Shown: one piece after another, positions 14,135 through 22,885 of the stretch
Layout: each line of letters starts with the position of its first letter
Position numbering within the stretch: position 1 is the first letter of the stretch
Position numbers and translations under genes: made by a program
The notes under the pieces: model-generated
The model's input: the letters and a program-made list of their open reading frames with translations, nothing else
Database searches by the model: none
Told to the model about the DNA's origin: nothing
Origin: an uncultured SAR116 cluster alpha proteobacterium
GTDB lineage: Bacteria > Pseudomonadota > Alphaproteobacteria > Puniceispirillales > Puniceispirillaceae
NCBI GenBank assembly: GCA_902573725.1
Contig: CACGLE010000008.1
Span: 1 to 47,220 of the forward strand
Direction: 5' to 3'
Length of the DNA stretch: 47,220 bases

Positions 14135-15559
14135 ATGAAGGACATTAATACTGACATTTGTATCATCGGGGGAGGAGCAGCTGGCTTGTCTTTAGCATCT
14201 GGTGCCATACAAATGGGTGCAAATGTAGTCTTATTTGAAAAAGGTAAGATGGGTGGAGATTGCCTAAATTATGGCTGTATACCCTCTAAAACTTTGCTGG
14301 CTAATGCTAAAACTGCGTTTCTTATGAAGAAATTATGTATGCAACATATGCCGAAATCCAAAAAATCTCTTTTAGATTTTAAGGATGTTAAAAAAAATAT
14401 ATCCGGAGTGATAGATAGAATATCACCTCATGATTCAAAAGAGAGGTTTGAAAAACTTGGCGTAAAAGTCATCAATGAACACGCGAGATTCACTGGAAGA
14501 CGTCAGATTAGCTCACAATTATCACAAGTTAATTATAAATATGCTGTAATTGCTACTGGAACAAAACCTTTTATTCCGCAAATACCTGGTCTTTCCAAAT
14601 TACCCTATTTCACGAATGAAACAATCTTTTCTCTTTCAGACTTACCCTCTCATCTTATTATAATTGGTGGTGGGGCTATAGGTATCGAATTAGCGCAAGC
14701 TTTTATTCGGCTTGGGTCCCAAGTGAGCATAATTGAATGCAAGTCAGTTCTTGCAAATTATGACCCAGAATTCTCTGATTTGATAAAAGAAAGGCTTATG
14801 TCAGAGGGCATTAAATTTTATGAAGAAACATTAATTAATAATTTAGAAAGTAAAAATAATAAAATATTCGTTCAGACAGAAAAGGATAAAACTATCACAG
14901 GTTCGCACCTTCTAGTGTCTGCAGGTCGCATTACAAACACAAAGGAACTTAACCTTGAAAAGGCAGGGATCGAGACAAAAAATACCCTGATAAATACAAA
15001 TCAATTTTTGCAGACAAAAAATAAATACGTTTATGCTATTGGCGATGTTGTAACTACAAATAGGCACACCAATGTAGCGTCTGCACATGCTTCTGTTGTT
15101 TTAAAAAATATATTGTTTAAATTTCCATCTAAAATTAATACAAAAATAATCCCTAACACCATTTATATTGAGCCAGAGCTGTCACAAATAGGTTATACTA
15201 AAAAGGCAGCAGAAAAAGAGTTTGGTAGCAATAACATCATTTGTGTAAAACACAATTTTATGACAAATGATAGGAATATCACAGACGGGAATTTAGACGG
15301 GTTAATTCACCTTGTGGCGAAGAAAAATGGTGTGCTCTTAGGGGCAACTATTTTTGGACCGAACGCAGGAGAACTTATTCAGGTTTGTACTTTTGCAATT
15401 ACGCAAAAACTTAAATTAAAAGCATTGGCGACGCTTAACTTTTCTTATCCTTCTTATGGAGAAGCAATTAAGTATGCAGCAAGTTCTTTTTACACAGAAA
15501 AAATATTTAGCTACAAAATGAGATGGCTTGTGAATTTACGCTTTAAACTTTTTCCATAA
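14135..15559 (+). CDS. FAD-dependent NAD(P)-disulphide oxidoreductase, mercuric-reductase-like
   Basis: The 474-residue protein has the FAD-binding GGGAAGLSLASGAIQ, the redox-active disulphide GGDCLNYGCIPSKT (C43, C48), a second nucleotide site IIGGGAIGIELAQAF, and the C-terminal dimerisation domain. The His-Glu pair of lipoamide dehydrogenase is replaced by a YPSYGE motif as in MerA-like proteins. It has neither the HMA domain nor the C-terminal vicinal cysteines of mercuric reductase, so mercury reduction is unlikely. Its partner is the TVP38 protein encoded directly upstream. The substrate is unknown; a membrane-linked electron or thiol role is plausible. Confidence 0.85.
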   Translation: MKDINTDICIIGGGAAGLSLASGAIQMGANVVLFEKGKMGGDCLNYGCIPSKTLLANAKTAFLMKKLCMQHMPKSKKSLLDFKDVKKNISGVIDRISPHDSKERFEKLGVKVINEHARFTGRRQISSQLSQVNYKYAVIATGTKPFIPQIPGLSKLPYFTNETIFSLSDLPSHLIIIGGGAIGIELAQAFIRLGSQVSIIECKSVLANYDPEFSDLIKERLMSEGIKFYEETLINNLESKNNKIFVQTEKDKTITGSHLLVSAGRITNTKELNLEKAGIETKNTLINTNQFLQTKNKYVYAIGDVVTTNRHTNVASAHASVVLKNILFKFPSKINTKIIPNTIYIEPELSQIGYTKKAAEKEFGSNNIICVKHNFMTNDRNITDGNLDGLIHLVAKKNGVLLGATIFGPNAGELIQVCTFAITQKLKLKALATLNFSYPSYGEAIKYAASSFYTEKIFSYKMRWLVNLRFKLFP

Positions 15560-15636
15560 GAGGAGCTAGAAATACCAAATAAATTACCTGAAAGTCGCTT
15601 GCAAACATACTTTCATTCAGTTAAAAATCACGCATT

Positions 15637-15712
15637 GCTGCTGTAGCTCAGTAGGTAGAGCACACCCTTGGTAAGGGTGAGGTCGATGGTTCAAATCCAT
15701 TCAGCAGCACCA
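15637..15712 (+). tRNA. tRNA-Thr (GGT)
   Basis: A 76-base cloverleaf has the acceptor stem GCTGCTG/CAGCAGC and an encoded ACCA end. The anticodon loop TTGGTAA gives GGT, read as threonine. The TpsiC loop GGTTCAAATCC is standard. It stands alone between two protein genes. Confidence 0.97.
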
Positions 15713-15745
15713 CTTATCTTAAAAGAAAACTATCACTGACAGGCT

Positions 15746-16114
15746 ATGCAAAAATATCAGATAAAGGATTCAAAAAAACATGGGCTTGGTGTTTTTGCCA
15801 CACAGGATTTCAAATCTGGTGATATTATAGAAAGATGCCCATATATCGTTATTGATGACGAAGATTTACAAGAAGAAAATCGATTAAATGACTATCTTTT
15901 TACAAGTCCAGATTGCCCCACAGATTATTTAGTTATGATGGGTGTAGGGATGCTTTTCAACCATGCATGTCCTGGGAATTGTGAGTGGGAAATTGATCCA
16001 ACCGATAATCGTTTTGTGTTATTTAAGGCTACTTGTGAGATAAAGTCGGGTAACGAAATATTTCATGATTATGGAGAAGAATACTGGGAGACACGGGATA
16101 TAATATCTGTCTGA
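15746..16114 (+). CDS. SET-domain protein
   Basis: The 122-residue protein is a minimal SET domain: KKHGLGVFATQDFKSGDIIE at the N-terminus, GMLFNHACPGNCEWEI in the middle and GNEIFHDYGEEYW at the end. Together these form the SAM- and substrate-binding pseudoknot. It has no pre-SET or post-SET cysteine clusters. Bacterial stand-alone SET proteins methylate lysines on a few known proteins, but the target here is unknown. It begins 33 bp after tRNA-Thr and converges with the DUF3833 lipoprotein gene. Confidence 0.85.
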   Translation: MQKYQIKDSKKHGLGVFATQDFKSGDIIERCPYIVIDDEDLQEENRLNDYLFTSPDCPTDYLVMMGVGMLFNHACPGNCEWEIDPTDNRFVLFKATCEIKSGNEIFHDYGEEYWETRDIISV

Positions 16115-16133
16115 TAAATAATATTATTTTATC

Positions 16134-16754
16134 TTACCATTCTGTAATATCAAACGGACCAATGATTGATGCTGGTGTTCCCCTTACAAAAAATAAAGTG
16201 ACTTCCCCTATATCAATTCCAAACTTGCTAACAGTTGCTTTATTGACAGCGACATAATCGTCCATTTGGTATATCCAATCAGTAAATCTAACTCGTAATT
16301 TACTTTCTGAGATCTTTAAATCGACATCATATTTCCAAAAAAATGCACTACCGTTTGCAGTCCCTTCGGCGATACCAATTACATCGGCAGCTTCTCCTCT
16401 GTATAGCTCTACGCCATCTTCTGATACATCTTTTTGGATTTTCCATATTCTTTGTTGTTTTTCACCATCCTCATATATAAAATCTTCGGTAAGAGTAATT
16501 TGTTCTGCACTTTCACCATCCCTTATCACTTGCGATTTCTTCCCTGATATATTAACTTTGAAACGACGTTTTAAGTTGCCAAACCTATCTTCAAAAATCC
16601 CATATGCAAGTGTTTCGCCCTCAAAAAATTCAATCAGAGAAAATACAGGTTTTGATTCACTGAAGTAAGATAATTTTTGCTGTGAACAAGCTGATAGAAA
16701 AGTCATTAAAAAAATGAGTGACAGGAAAGGAAAACAATATAATAGTCGTGTCAT
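16134..16754 (-). CDS. DUF3833 family lipoprotein
   Basis: The 206-residue product starts with a signal peptide and lipobox (FLSAC, lipidated C23) and continues with the DUF3833 pattern: FEGETLAYGIFEDRFGNLKRRF, TLTEDFIYEDGEKQQRIW and IYQMDDYVAVNKATVSKFGI. It should be anchored in the outer or inner membrane facing the periplasm. The family is widespread in marine proteobacteria with no assigned function; a lipocalin-like barrel is likely from its strand-rich sequence. It is transcribed divergently from the MFS transporter gene with a 73-bp gap. Confidence 0.88.
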   Translation of the reverse strand: MTRLLYCFPFLSLIFLMTFLSACSQQKLSYFSESKPVFSLIEFFEGETLAYGIFEDRFGNLKRRFKVNISGKKSQVIRDGESAEQITLTEDFIYEDGEKQQRIWKIQKDVSEDGVELYRGEAADVIGIAEGTANGSAFFWKYDVDLKISESKLRVRFTDWIYQMDDYVAVNKATVSKFGIDIGEVTLFFVRGTPASIIGPFDITEW

Positions 16755-16827
16755 AGGGTTCTCTTAAAGTATAATAGTTATTTTACGAAAAGAAAAATCA
16801 CTTTGGATCTAATAAAAGTAAATTCAA

Positions 16828-18078
16828 ATGTCGCCCCACTCGCTAGTGCAAATGTCTACCACTGAGTTAATCAGATTAGAATGGCGTTTTTTAACCTATG
16901 GAGCGCTCATGTCTTTTTGGTCCTCTATTGGTCAAACGTTTTTTATTTCTTTATTCTCACTTGAAATCCGAAACGAGTTGTCCCTAAGCCATGGGGAATT
17001 TGGCAGCTATTATGCTGTAGCAACAATGATGAGTGCCTTAACATTATTCTGGCTAGGCAAACAAGCGGATAAATTGAATGTTTTCCAACTGAGTCTAATT
17101 ACCATAATTTCTTTGACTTTTTCTGGCATATTTTTTTCGTTCATATCAGAAATTATTACTCTCATTTGTGGTATATATTTACTGAGACTATTTGGTCAGG
17201 GAATGATGACACATGTCTATAGTGTTGCTATTTCTAGACGCTATAAGGCTGCCAGAGGAAGAGCACTCGCCATCACTGGATTAGGAATAAACATAGCCGA
17301 ATCTATTGGCCCACCAATAGTTGTCCTTCTAATATCTAGCATGGGTTGGAGACAAGTGTGGCTCATAATACCTTTCATTTTTTGTATTTCAATAGTGCCA
17401 TTTTTAGCACGGCTTACAAAAAAAACATCTTATCAGGAAACTAGTAGTAACATAAAACATAAACTTAAAACTAAGTTTAATGAAACCATACATTTTAGAC
17501 GAAAAGATTTACTGAGGAATATGGAATTTTGGGTTGTTATGTTGCCGATAATTGGTATCCCCTCATTTACAATTACCGGAATATTATTTCATCAGATTTT
17601 CCTAGCAGATGAGAAATCTATTTCCATCTTTCAATGGTCAAGATATTATGCGTTTTACGCATTTGCGGCTATTTTAGGTGCTTTTCTATCTGGGTTCTTA
17701 ATCGACCGAGTTTCGGCAAAAAAAACCTGTTTTATTGGACATTTAGCTTTATTATTTGGATTATTTTGCCTTTGGCTCGGTAGGGGAAATCTAACCCTGA
17801 TTTTATTTTTCTCATTTTTCGGACTTGCCTCTGGAATGATAACAAGCAACACGAGTGCATTATTAGCAGAAAAATATGGTACAAGTTGGCTGGGTGAAAT
17901 AAGAGCTGCAGTGCAACCGATTACTGTTGGCTCCAGTGCAATTTCGCCAGTTTTATTGGGCTTTATGATTGATAAAGGCTTTGGTCTGACTGGCATAATG
18001 TTATTACTAATATTAATCAGTTGCTACCCTGTGTTAGCCACAATATTCAATTTTAATTTTTTTGATAAAAATAATTAA
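16828..18078 (+). CDS. Major facilitator superfamily transporter
   Basis: The 416-residue protein has about 12 hydrophobic segments and an MFS motif A-like loop (GKQADKLNVFQLSL) after the second segment. A charged central loop of about 40 residues (KKTSYQETSSN to RRKDLLRNMEF) separates the halves. A second motif A-like loop, GFLIDRVSAKKTCF, lies in the C-terminal half. The substrate cannot be read from sequence. It is divergent from the lipoprotein gene. RGRALAITGLGINIAESIGP in segment 5 is typical of the monocarboxylate- or drug-type branches. Confidence 0.85.
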   Translation: MSPHSLVQMSTTELIRLEWRFLTYGALMSFWSSIGQTFFISLFSLEIRNELSLSHGEFGSYYAVATMMSALTLFWLGKQADKLNVFQLSLITIISLTFSGIFFSFISEIITLICGIYLLRLFGQGMMTHVYSVAISRRYKAARGRALAITGLGINIAESIGPPIVVLLISSMGWRQVWLIIPFIFCISIVPFLARLTKKTSYQETSSNIKHKLKTKFNETIHFRRKDLLRNMEFWVVMLPIIGIPSFTITGILFHQIFLADEKSISIFQWSRYYAFYAFAAILGAFLSGFLIDRVSAKKTCFIGHLALLFGLFCLWLGRGNLTLILFFSFFGLASGMITSNTSALLAEKYGTSWLGEIRAAVQPITVGSSAISPVLLGFMIDKGFGLTGIMLLLILISCYPVLATIFNFNFFDKNN

Positions 18079-18169
18079 ACTGACAGTTGAAGTGACTATT
18101 GATATTTTTAGGTTGATGTAGAAAGATAAACCAAACAATAATTTTAACCCCTCTAAAAATTAATTTTGG

Positions 18170-19102
18170 ATGACAAAACCTTTTTATTCTCTAAAAAATA
18201 ATTGCGCAGCAATCGAAATCTCTGGTGAAGAAGTTGGTTTATTTTTAAATGATATCTTAACTGCACAGTTAAACTTATTACCTGTAGGGGAAATGCAGAT
18301 GTCCTGCCTTCTCTCACCTCAGGGTAGAATTTTACATGATATGCTTGTATACCGCATAAGGACCGATTGCTTTTGGATAGAAATAAATAAAAACCAAATT
18401 TTAGACTTAAAGAACCGTTTAGCTATATATAAACTTCGAAAAAAAATTGAAATTCAGGTCATTGAAAATTGGCATTCTGCCCATATTTTTTATGAAAATG
18501 GAAAGCTTTTTTCATTGGAGTATATTAATAAAATCATCGAAGATTTAAAGGACGGCGATTTAATATTTGAAGATTCTCGCTGTTCAGAACTTGGTTTGCA
18601 TATCGTTTCAAACGAGCCGTTTTCTAGTACTCTAATACAAGATTTGAAATACACTCATTTATCCAAATGGGAGGCTATACGTATCAAAAATATGGTTCCA
18701 GTTGGAAATATTGACCTAACTCCAAATCGAACTCTTATGCTTGAGGCGAATCTTGATATGTTCTCTGCAGTTGACTTCAATAAAGGTTGTTATATTGGAC
18801 AAGAGGTAACAGCTAGAACAAAATACCGAGGATTAATTAAAAGAAAAATTGTGCCTATCTCTTCTAAATCCTTACTCAAAAAAGATATGATTATTTTTCA
18901 AGACCAGAAAGAGGTTGGAAGTTGTCTTAGCTCAGTTGGATTAGAGGACGGCAGTTTTCTTGCACTCGCAACGCTACGATTAGAAGCGATCAAGTCTTTT
19001 GTAGATGCTAAAAATGCTTTAAATTCTGAATTAGCATCTGTATATATTGTATTGCCAAATTGGTATGATCTCAAAACTGGGAGCAAAAAGTTAGAACTTT
19101 AA
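18170..19102 (+). CDS. ygfZ: YgfZ/GcvT-domain folate-binding protein
   Basis: The 310-residue protein carries the YgfZ signature K205-G206-C207-Y208-I209-G210-Q211-E212, which distinguishes it from glycine-cleavage T-proteins. It also has the N-terminal folate-binding LSPQGRILHDMLVYR. YgfZ/IBA57 proteins assist iron-sulphur cluster assembly or repair with tetrahydrofolate and affect tRNA modification by MiaB. It stands alone, 91 bp after the MFS gene. The lysine- and isoleucine-rich middle part reflects the AT-rich genome. Confidence 0.92.
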   Translation: MTKPFYSLKNNCAAIEISGEEVGLFLNDILTAQLNLLPVGEMQMSCLLSPQGRILHDMLVYRIRTDCFWIEINKNQILDLKNRLAIYKLRKKIEIQVIENWHSAHIFYENGKLFSLEYINKIIEDLKDGDLIFEDSRCSELGLHIVSNEPFSSTLIQDLKYTHLSKWEAIRIKNMVPVGNIDLTPNRTLMLEANLDMFSAVDFNKGCYIGQEVTARTKYRGLIKRKIVPISSKSLLKKDMIIFQDQKEVGSCLSSVGLEDGSFLALATLRLEAIKSFVDAKNALNSELASVYIVLPNWYDLKTGSKKLEL

Positions 19103-19223
19103 ACGTCTCATTCTCAAAAAATCCCTACTATAAAAATTCAGATTATGTTACTGTGATAATGTTTTTTATTTATCCGCTTATGAATACGTGAATAACCGCA
19201 GAATATAGTGATAAATTTAAATC

Positions 19224-19248
19224 AATATTTGCAAAAATAACAAATATT
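19224..19248. promoter_or_regulatory. Inverted repeat upstream of trcR, possible operator
   Basis: AATATTTG (19224-19231) and CAAATATT (19241-19248) are perfect 8-bp inverted arms separated by 9 bases, about 82-107 bp before the trcR ATG. Spacing between arm centres is 17 bases. A dimeric regulator could bind it, and autoregulation is possible. The arms are AT-rich, so chance is not excluded. Confidence 0.3.
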
Positions 19249-19330
19249 CCTGTATATGAGGTACAAATGGGTATTTTTGTTACTTTGAAACGTATTTAGT
19301 TTATCAACTTTAATTTAGAAAGTTTTTTTA

Positions 19331-19897
19331 ATGACACAATTGCTTATGCCAAAAGCAACGGCTGTTTGGTTAATCGACAACACTGGTTTAAGCTTTAAAC
19401 AAATAGGTGAATTCTGTGACCTACATGTTCTTGAGGTGCAGGCTATAGCAGATGGGGAAGTTGCTGTGGGTATTCAAGGCTATGACCCCGTCGCTAATGG
19501 CCAACTTAGCAAAGCAGAAATAGATAGATGTGAACTCGATCCAGAAGTAAAACTAGTCCAAAGCAAAACCAATCTCCCGCAGCCAACTTCACGAACAAAA
19601 GGACCAAGATATGTGCCTGTTGCTCGTCGCGGTGACAAACCAGATGCGATAGCCTGGGTTGTAAAACACCATCCAGAAATATCAGACGCTCAAATCGGAA
19701 AACTTATCGGAACTACAAAGGACACAATAAAAAAAATTAGAGAGCGAACACATTGGAATATTGCAAATATTACTGCAAAGCACCCAGCCATGTTGGGTCT
19801 TTGTACACAGTCTGACTTGAATACTGCAATTGAAAAATCAGGTGGGGAGCTGAAAGCAAGTGAGGAGCAGGTGGAAAGATTATCTGAAATTCCTTAA
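19331..19897 (+). CDS. trcR: DUF1013 family cell-cycle regulator TrcR
   Basis: The 188-residue protein matches DUF1013 along its length: LLMPKATAVWLIDNTGLSFK, then QIGEFCDLHVLEVQAIADGE, then GIQGYDPVANGQLSK. A second helix-turn-helix follows around HPEISDAQIGKLIGTTKDTI. The family is confined to alphaproteobacteria and is annotated as the cell-cycle transcriptional regulator TrcR. It is cytosolic and DNA-binding. The gene precedes DUF465 and purEK. An inverted repeat upstream could mediate its control. The name rests on family recognition. Confidence 0.88.
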   Translation: MTQLLMPKATAVWLIDNTGLSFKQIGEFCDLHVLEVQAIADGEVAVGIQGYDPVANGQLSKAEIDRCELDPEVKLVQSKTNLPQPTSRTKGPRYVPVARRGDKPDAIAWVVKHHPEISDAQIGKLIGTTKDTIKKIRERTHWNIANITAKHPAMLGLCTQSDLNTAIEKSGGELKASEEQVERLSEIP

Positions 19898-19995
19898 ATA
19901 GATATTAATTGCCTACCCTTCATTACCTATCCAACTAGTTTGAAGAATGAAAAATTATTATTCACCTTATTCTGTTCAATAACAGCTAAAAAGTG

Positions 19996-20202
19996 ATGCA
20001 AGATACACAAGCAAATAATATACAAAAAAAACTTGAAACTCTATTGTCAGAGCATAAGGAGCTAGACGATATGATTAATTCTATGATAACAACTCAAGTT
20101 TTTGATCAGCTACAATTACAAAGATTAAAGAAAAAAAAACTAAGTTTAAAAGACGAAATAATCAAATTAAAAGCTTTAATCGTACCCGATATAATTGCAT
20201 GA
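19996..20202 (+). CDS. DUF465 (YdcH-like) small coiled-coil protein
   Basis: The 68-residue product is a charged helical hairpin of the DUF465 family, with KKLETLLSEHKELDDMINSM and then LQLQRLKKKKLSLKDEIIKL. Members are small coiled-coil proteins without a known function and commonly precede purE in alphaproteobacteria. The ATG at 19996 follows directly on an in-frame GTG at 19993, and either may be used. The gene begins 98 bp after trcR and ends 76 bp before purE. Confidence 0.85.
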   Translation: MQDTQANNIQKKLETLLSEHKELDDMINSMITTQVFDQLQLQRLKKKKLSLKDEIIKLKALIVPDIIA

Positions 20203-20278
20203 TTAAAATGGTCATAAATAAATTATCTTTGCGTATAGAGTGTTTATAAATAGCGTGCTTGTTTAAAAAGGGATATCT

Positions 20279-20770
20279 ATGGGTAGTGAGAACCCTGAAA
20301 TTTCTATTATTATGGGCAGTCAAACAGATTGGTCTGTTATGGCAGAAGCGTCTGCAATTTTACAGGAGCTTTCAATTGCTCATGAAACAAAAATTATTTC
20401 TGCACATCGAACCCCTGATAGGATGAGTGAATTTGCAAAATCTGCTGCTTTCAATGGTATAAAAGTTATTATTGCAGGGGCTGGAGGTGCGGCACATCTC
20501 CCAGGAATGGTTGCCTCTTATACGCACATACCAGTATTAGGAGTGCCAATTGAAACACAGGCCTTGAAAGGAATTGATTCATTATATTCCATAGTCCAAA
20601 TGCCAGCAGGGATTCCTGTTGCTACATTTGCTATTGGTTTAGCTGGTGCTAAAAATGCTGCCTTGTTTGCAGCGGCAATTCTCTCACTAGAAAATACAGA
20701 AATCCGCAATTCACTTGAAAAATGGAGGCAAAGTCAAAGTGATAAGGTTGCATTATACCCCTATAAATGA
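20279..20770 (+). CDS. purE: N5-carboxyaminoimidazole ribonucleotide mutase
   Basis: The 163-residue enzyme converts N5-CAIR to CAIR in purine synthesis. It has the PurE order: IIMGSQTDWSVM for phosphate binding, SAHRTPDRM with the catalytic histidine, and IIAGAGGAAHLPGMVASYT. The class I form is implied by the partner purK, whose ATG overlaps the purE stop by 4 bases (ATGA). The two are translationally coupled. Length is normal. Confidence 0.96.
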   Translation: MGSENPEISIIMGSQTDWSVMAEASAILQELSIAHETKIISAHRTPDRMSEFAKSAAFNGIKVIIAGAGGAAHLPGMVASYTHIPVLGVPIETQALKGIDSLYSIVQMPAGIPVATFAIGLAGAKNAALFAAAILSLENTEIRNSLEKWRQSQSDKVALYPYK

Positions 20771-21825
20771 TGAAAAATTTTAAACTTGGTATTCTTGGTA
20801 GCGGCCAATTAGGTAGAATGACAGTCCAGGCGGCGGCGAATTATGGTATCTCTTGCCATGTATTTGCACCCGATGTAAAGGACTCTCCAGCTGGTCAGAT
20901 CTGCAATACACTTTCAAATGCAGATTATACTGATAAAATAGCACTTAAAAAATTTTACAGTATGATAGATGCAGTAACATGCGAATTTGAAAATGTTCCC
21001 TCAATTGCTCTAGAAATGGCTCCAAAGGAATGCATCAAAAGTCCAGGTATTACAGCTCTCAAGACCGCTCAGAATAGATTATGTGAAAAGGATACAGCAA
21101 AATTTTTAGGAATTCCTACAGCTCCTTACTGGAAAATTGAATCTATTGATGATCTAGCTAATGCAATACGATTTCTAGACGGCAATGCTATTTTAAAAAC
21201 GGCAAAATTTGGATACGATGGGAAAGGTCAAATAAGAACAAAAACTGGAGATGATCCAGAGATTTTATGGAAGGAAATTAATACCGATATTGCCATTCTT
21301 GAATATTTAGTTGATTTCAAAAGTGAAATTAGCTTCCTTTTAGCAAGAAACATTGATGGTGAAACAATAATTTTTCCACCGACTATTAATTACCACAACA
21401 GAGGTATTCTAGTACACTCGACAGCACCAGCAATATTGCCAAGTAATGTAATCGAAGCAGGAAATAATTATATCAAAACTATGGCAGACCATTTAGAAGT
21501 GGTAGGACTTTTGGCAATGGAGTTGTTTTTAACTCAAGAAAATACATTAATCTTTAATGAAATTGCTCCAAGACCACATAATTCATTCCATTGGACGATA
21601 GAGGGATGCAAAACAAGTCAATTTCAACAATTAATTAGGAGTTTAAGTGGTCTTCCATTCGGCGATATCAGTGTGATAGGCAGATGGCACATGAGAAACA
21701 TTCTTGGTCATTCGAAGGAGGAACTAACACGGGGTTATAAGAGTTTAGGTAAATACGTTCATGAATATGGAAAGCAAAAAACTAAAGAAAACAGAAAAAT
21801 GGGACATATTACTTGGAACGAATAG
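20767..21825 (+). CDS. purK: N5-carboxyaminoimidazole ribonucleotide synthase
   Basis: The 352-residue ATP-grasp enzyme makes N5-CAIR from AIR, bicarbonate and ATP and feeds PurE. It starts with KLGILGSGQLGRMTVQAA, the N-terminal nucleotide-like domain. It contains ILKTAKFGYDGKGQ of the ATP-grasp core, and FNEIAPRPHNSFHWTIEGC with the metal-binding Glu and Asn. The start overlaps the purE stop. It converges with metA 32 bp downstream. Slightly short for the family, but all core motifs are present. Confidence 0.96.
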   Translation: MMKNFKLGILGSGQLGRMTVQAAANYGISCHVFAPDVKDSPAGQICNTLSNADYTDKIALKKFYSMIDAVTCEFENVPSIALEMAPKECIKSPGITALKTAQNRLCEKDTAKFLGIPTAPYWKIESIDDLANAIRFLDGNAILKTAKFGYDGKGQIRTKTGDDPEILWKEINTDIAILEYLVDFKSEISFLLARNIDGETIIFPPTINYHNRGILVHSTAPAILPSNVIEAGNNYIKTMADHLEVVGLLAMELFLTQENTLIFNEIAPRPHNSFHWTIEGCKTSQFQQLIRSLSGLPFGDISVIGRWHMRNILGHSKEELTRGYKSLGKYVHEYGKQKTKENRKMGHITWNE

Positions 21826-21857
21826 AGAAGGTCATTTCTAGATACATTTGAAAAAAT

Positions 21858-22772
21858 TTAATTTTCTAATTTAGATAAATCAAACAAAGTATCCTGATAA
21901 AGGTCATTTAACCAATTTGCACATAAAAGATAAGCAAATGGCCGCCAATAATTCTGAGGTGTTAATTCTGGATTATTTTGTGGATAGTAATTTCTTGGTA
22001 AAGGAGTATCCATACCGTCATTTTTATCTCGCTTGTATTCTGAGTTGAGTGTTTCAGCATCATATTCCAAATGATTTAAAACAAATAAATCACCTGTTGA
22101 CTTATCTCTAGCCATTCCTACTCCAATCTCATTGCTTTCTGCTAGAATGTTTAACCCAATTTTCAAGAAATCATTCTTTTTATTCATCGTATACCGTGAG
22201 ACAGGCATCGGAAAAGTTGTTGTAAAACCATGCATAAGGCGGCCAGAATGAGATGTTATGGAGTGCTCATAAATGCCAAAAAATTTTTTTTCCATTTGGT
22301 ATTTAGGCAAGCCATAAAAATGATATAAAAGTGCTTGAGCACCCCAACAAATGCCAAGGCGCCTGAAACAGTGTTTTTTTGACCAATTCATAATACCCAC
22401 CAGTTCTGGCCAGTAGCTAACCTCTTCGAATGGTTTTGTTTCGATAGGGGCGCCTGTTATAATCAACGCGTCGAAATAATCATTCTCCACATCGCTTAAT
22501 TGTCTATAAAAACGCCTTAGATAGGCTGGTTCTGTATTTTTTGGAGTATAACTTTCTGTTGTCATTAAAATGAGTTCTACCTGGAGAGGAGAACATCCAA
22601 AAAGCCTTGCAAATTGAATTTCAGTTACTTTTTTAGTAGGCATTAGATTAAGCAAAAGCAATCTCAGTGGCCGTATATCCTGTTTTAGTGCTTGTCCAGA
22701 AGCTATCAAATCAACACCTTCAGCAGCGAGATCATCTAAAGCTGGTAGACTGTCTGGAACCCTTATAGGCAT
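21858..22772 (-). CDS. metA: Homoserine O-acetyltransferase (MetA family)
   Basis: The 304-residue protein is a MetA-type glutamine-amidotransferase-fold acyltransferase. It shows the catalytic RLGICWGAQALLYHF with Cys142, and GIYEHSI with the histidine. Counting from the ATG at 22772, position 111 in ITGAPIETKPFEEV is Glu. In MetA enzymes Glu111 goes with acetyl-CoA use and Gly111 with succinyl-CoA, so O-acetylhomoserine is the likely product, feeding methionine synthesis by direct sulphhydrylation. A TTG one codon upstream is less likely as start. It stands alone and converges with purK. Confidence 0.93.
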   Translation of the reverse strand: MPIRVPDSLPALDDLAAEGVDLIASGQALKQDIRPLRLLLLNLMPTKKVTEIQFARLFGCSPLQVELILMTTESYTPKNTEPAYLRRFYRQLSDVENDYFDALIITGAPIETKPFEEVSYWPELVGIMNWSKKHCFRRLGICWGAQALLYHFYGLPKYQMEKKFFGIYEHSITSHSGRLMHGFTTTFPMPVSRYTMNKKNDFLKIGLNILAESNEIGVGMARDKSTGDLFVLNHLEYDAETLNSEYKRDKNDGMDTPLPRNYYPQNNPELTPQNYWRPFAYLLCANWLNDLYQDTLFDLSKLEN

Positions 22773-22885
22773 CAAAAATTCCTCTTAATTCAAACCAAAA
22801 TTTGGTCTGTTTTTCTATACGCCTTTTTTCTATTTTTAGCAAAAAATGTTATCGAAAATCTTAAAGGAATAGATTTAATTCGCTA

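Noticed and set aside
14135-15559. Mercuric reductase (merA)
   Set aside because: The fold and the active-site disulphide match, but the heavy-metal domain and C-terminal cysteine pair are absent, and no mer genes are near. Pairing with a TVP38 protein points to another role.
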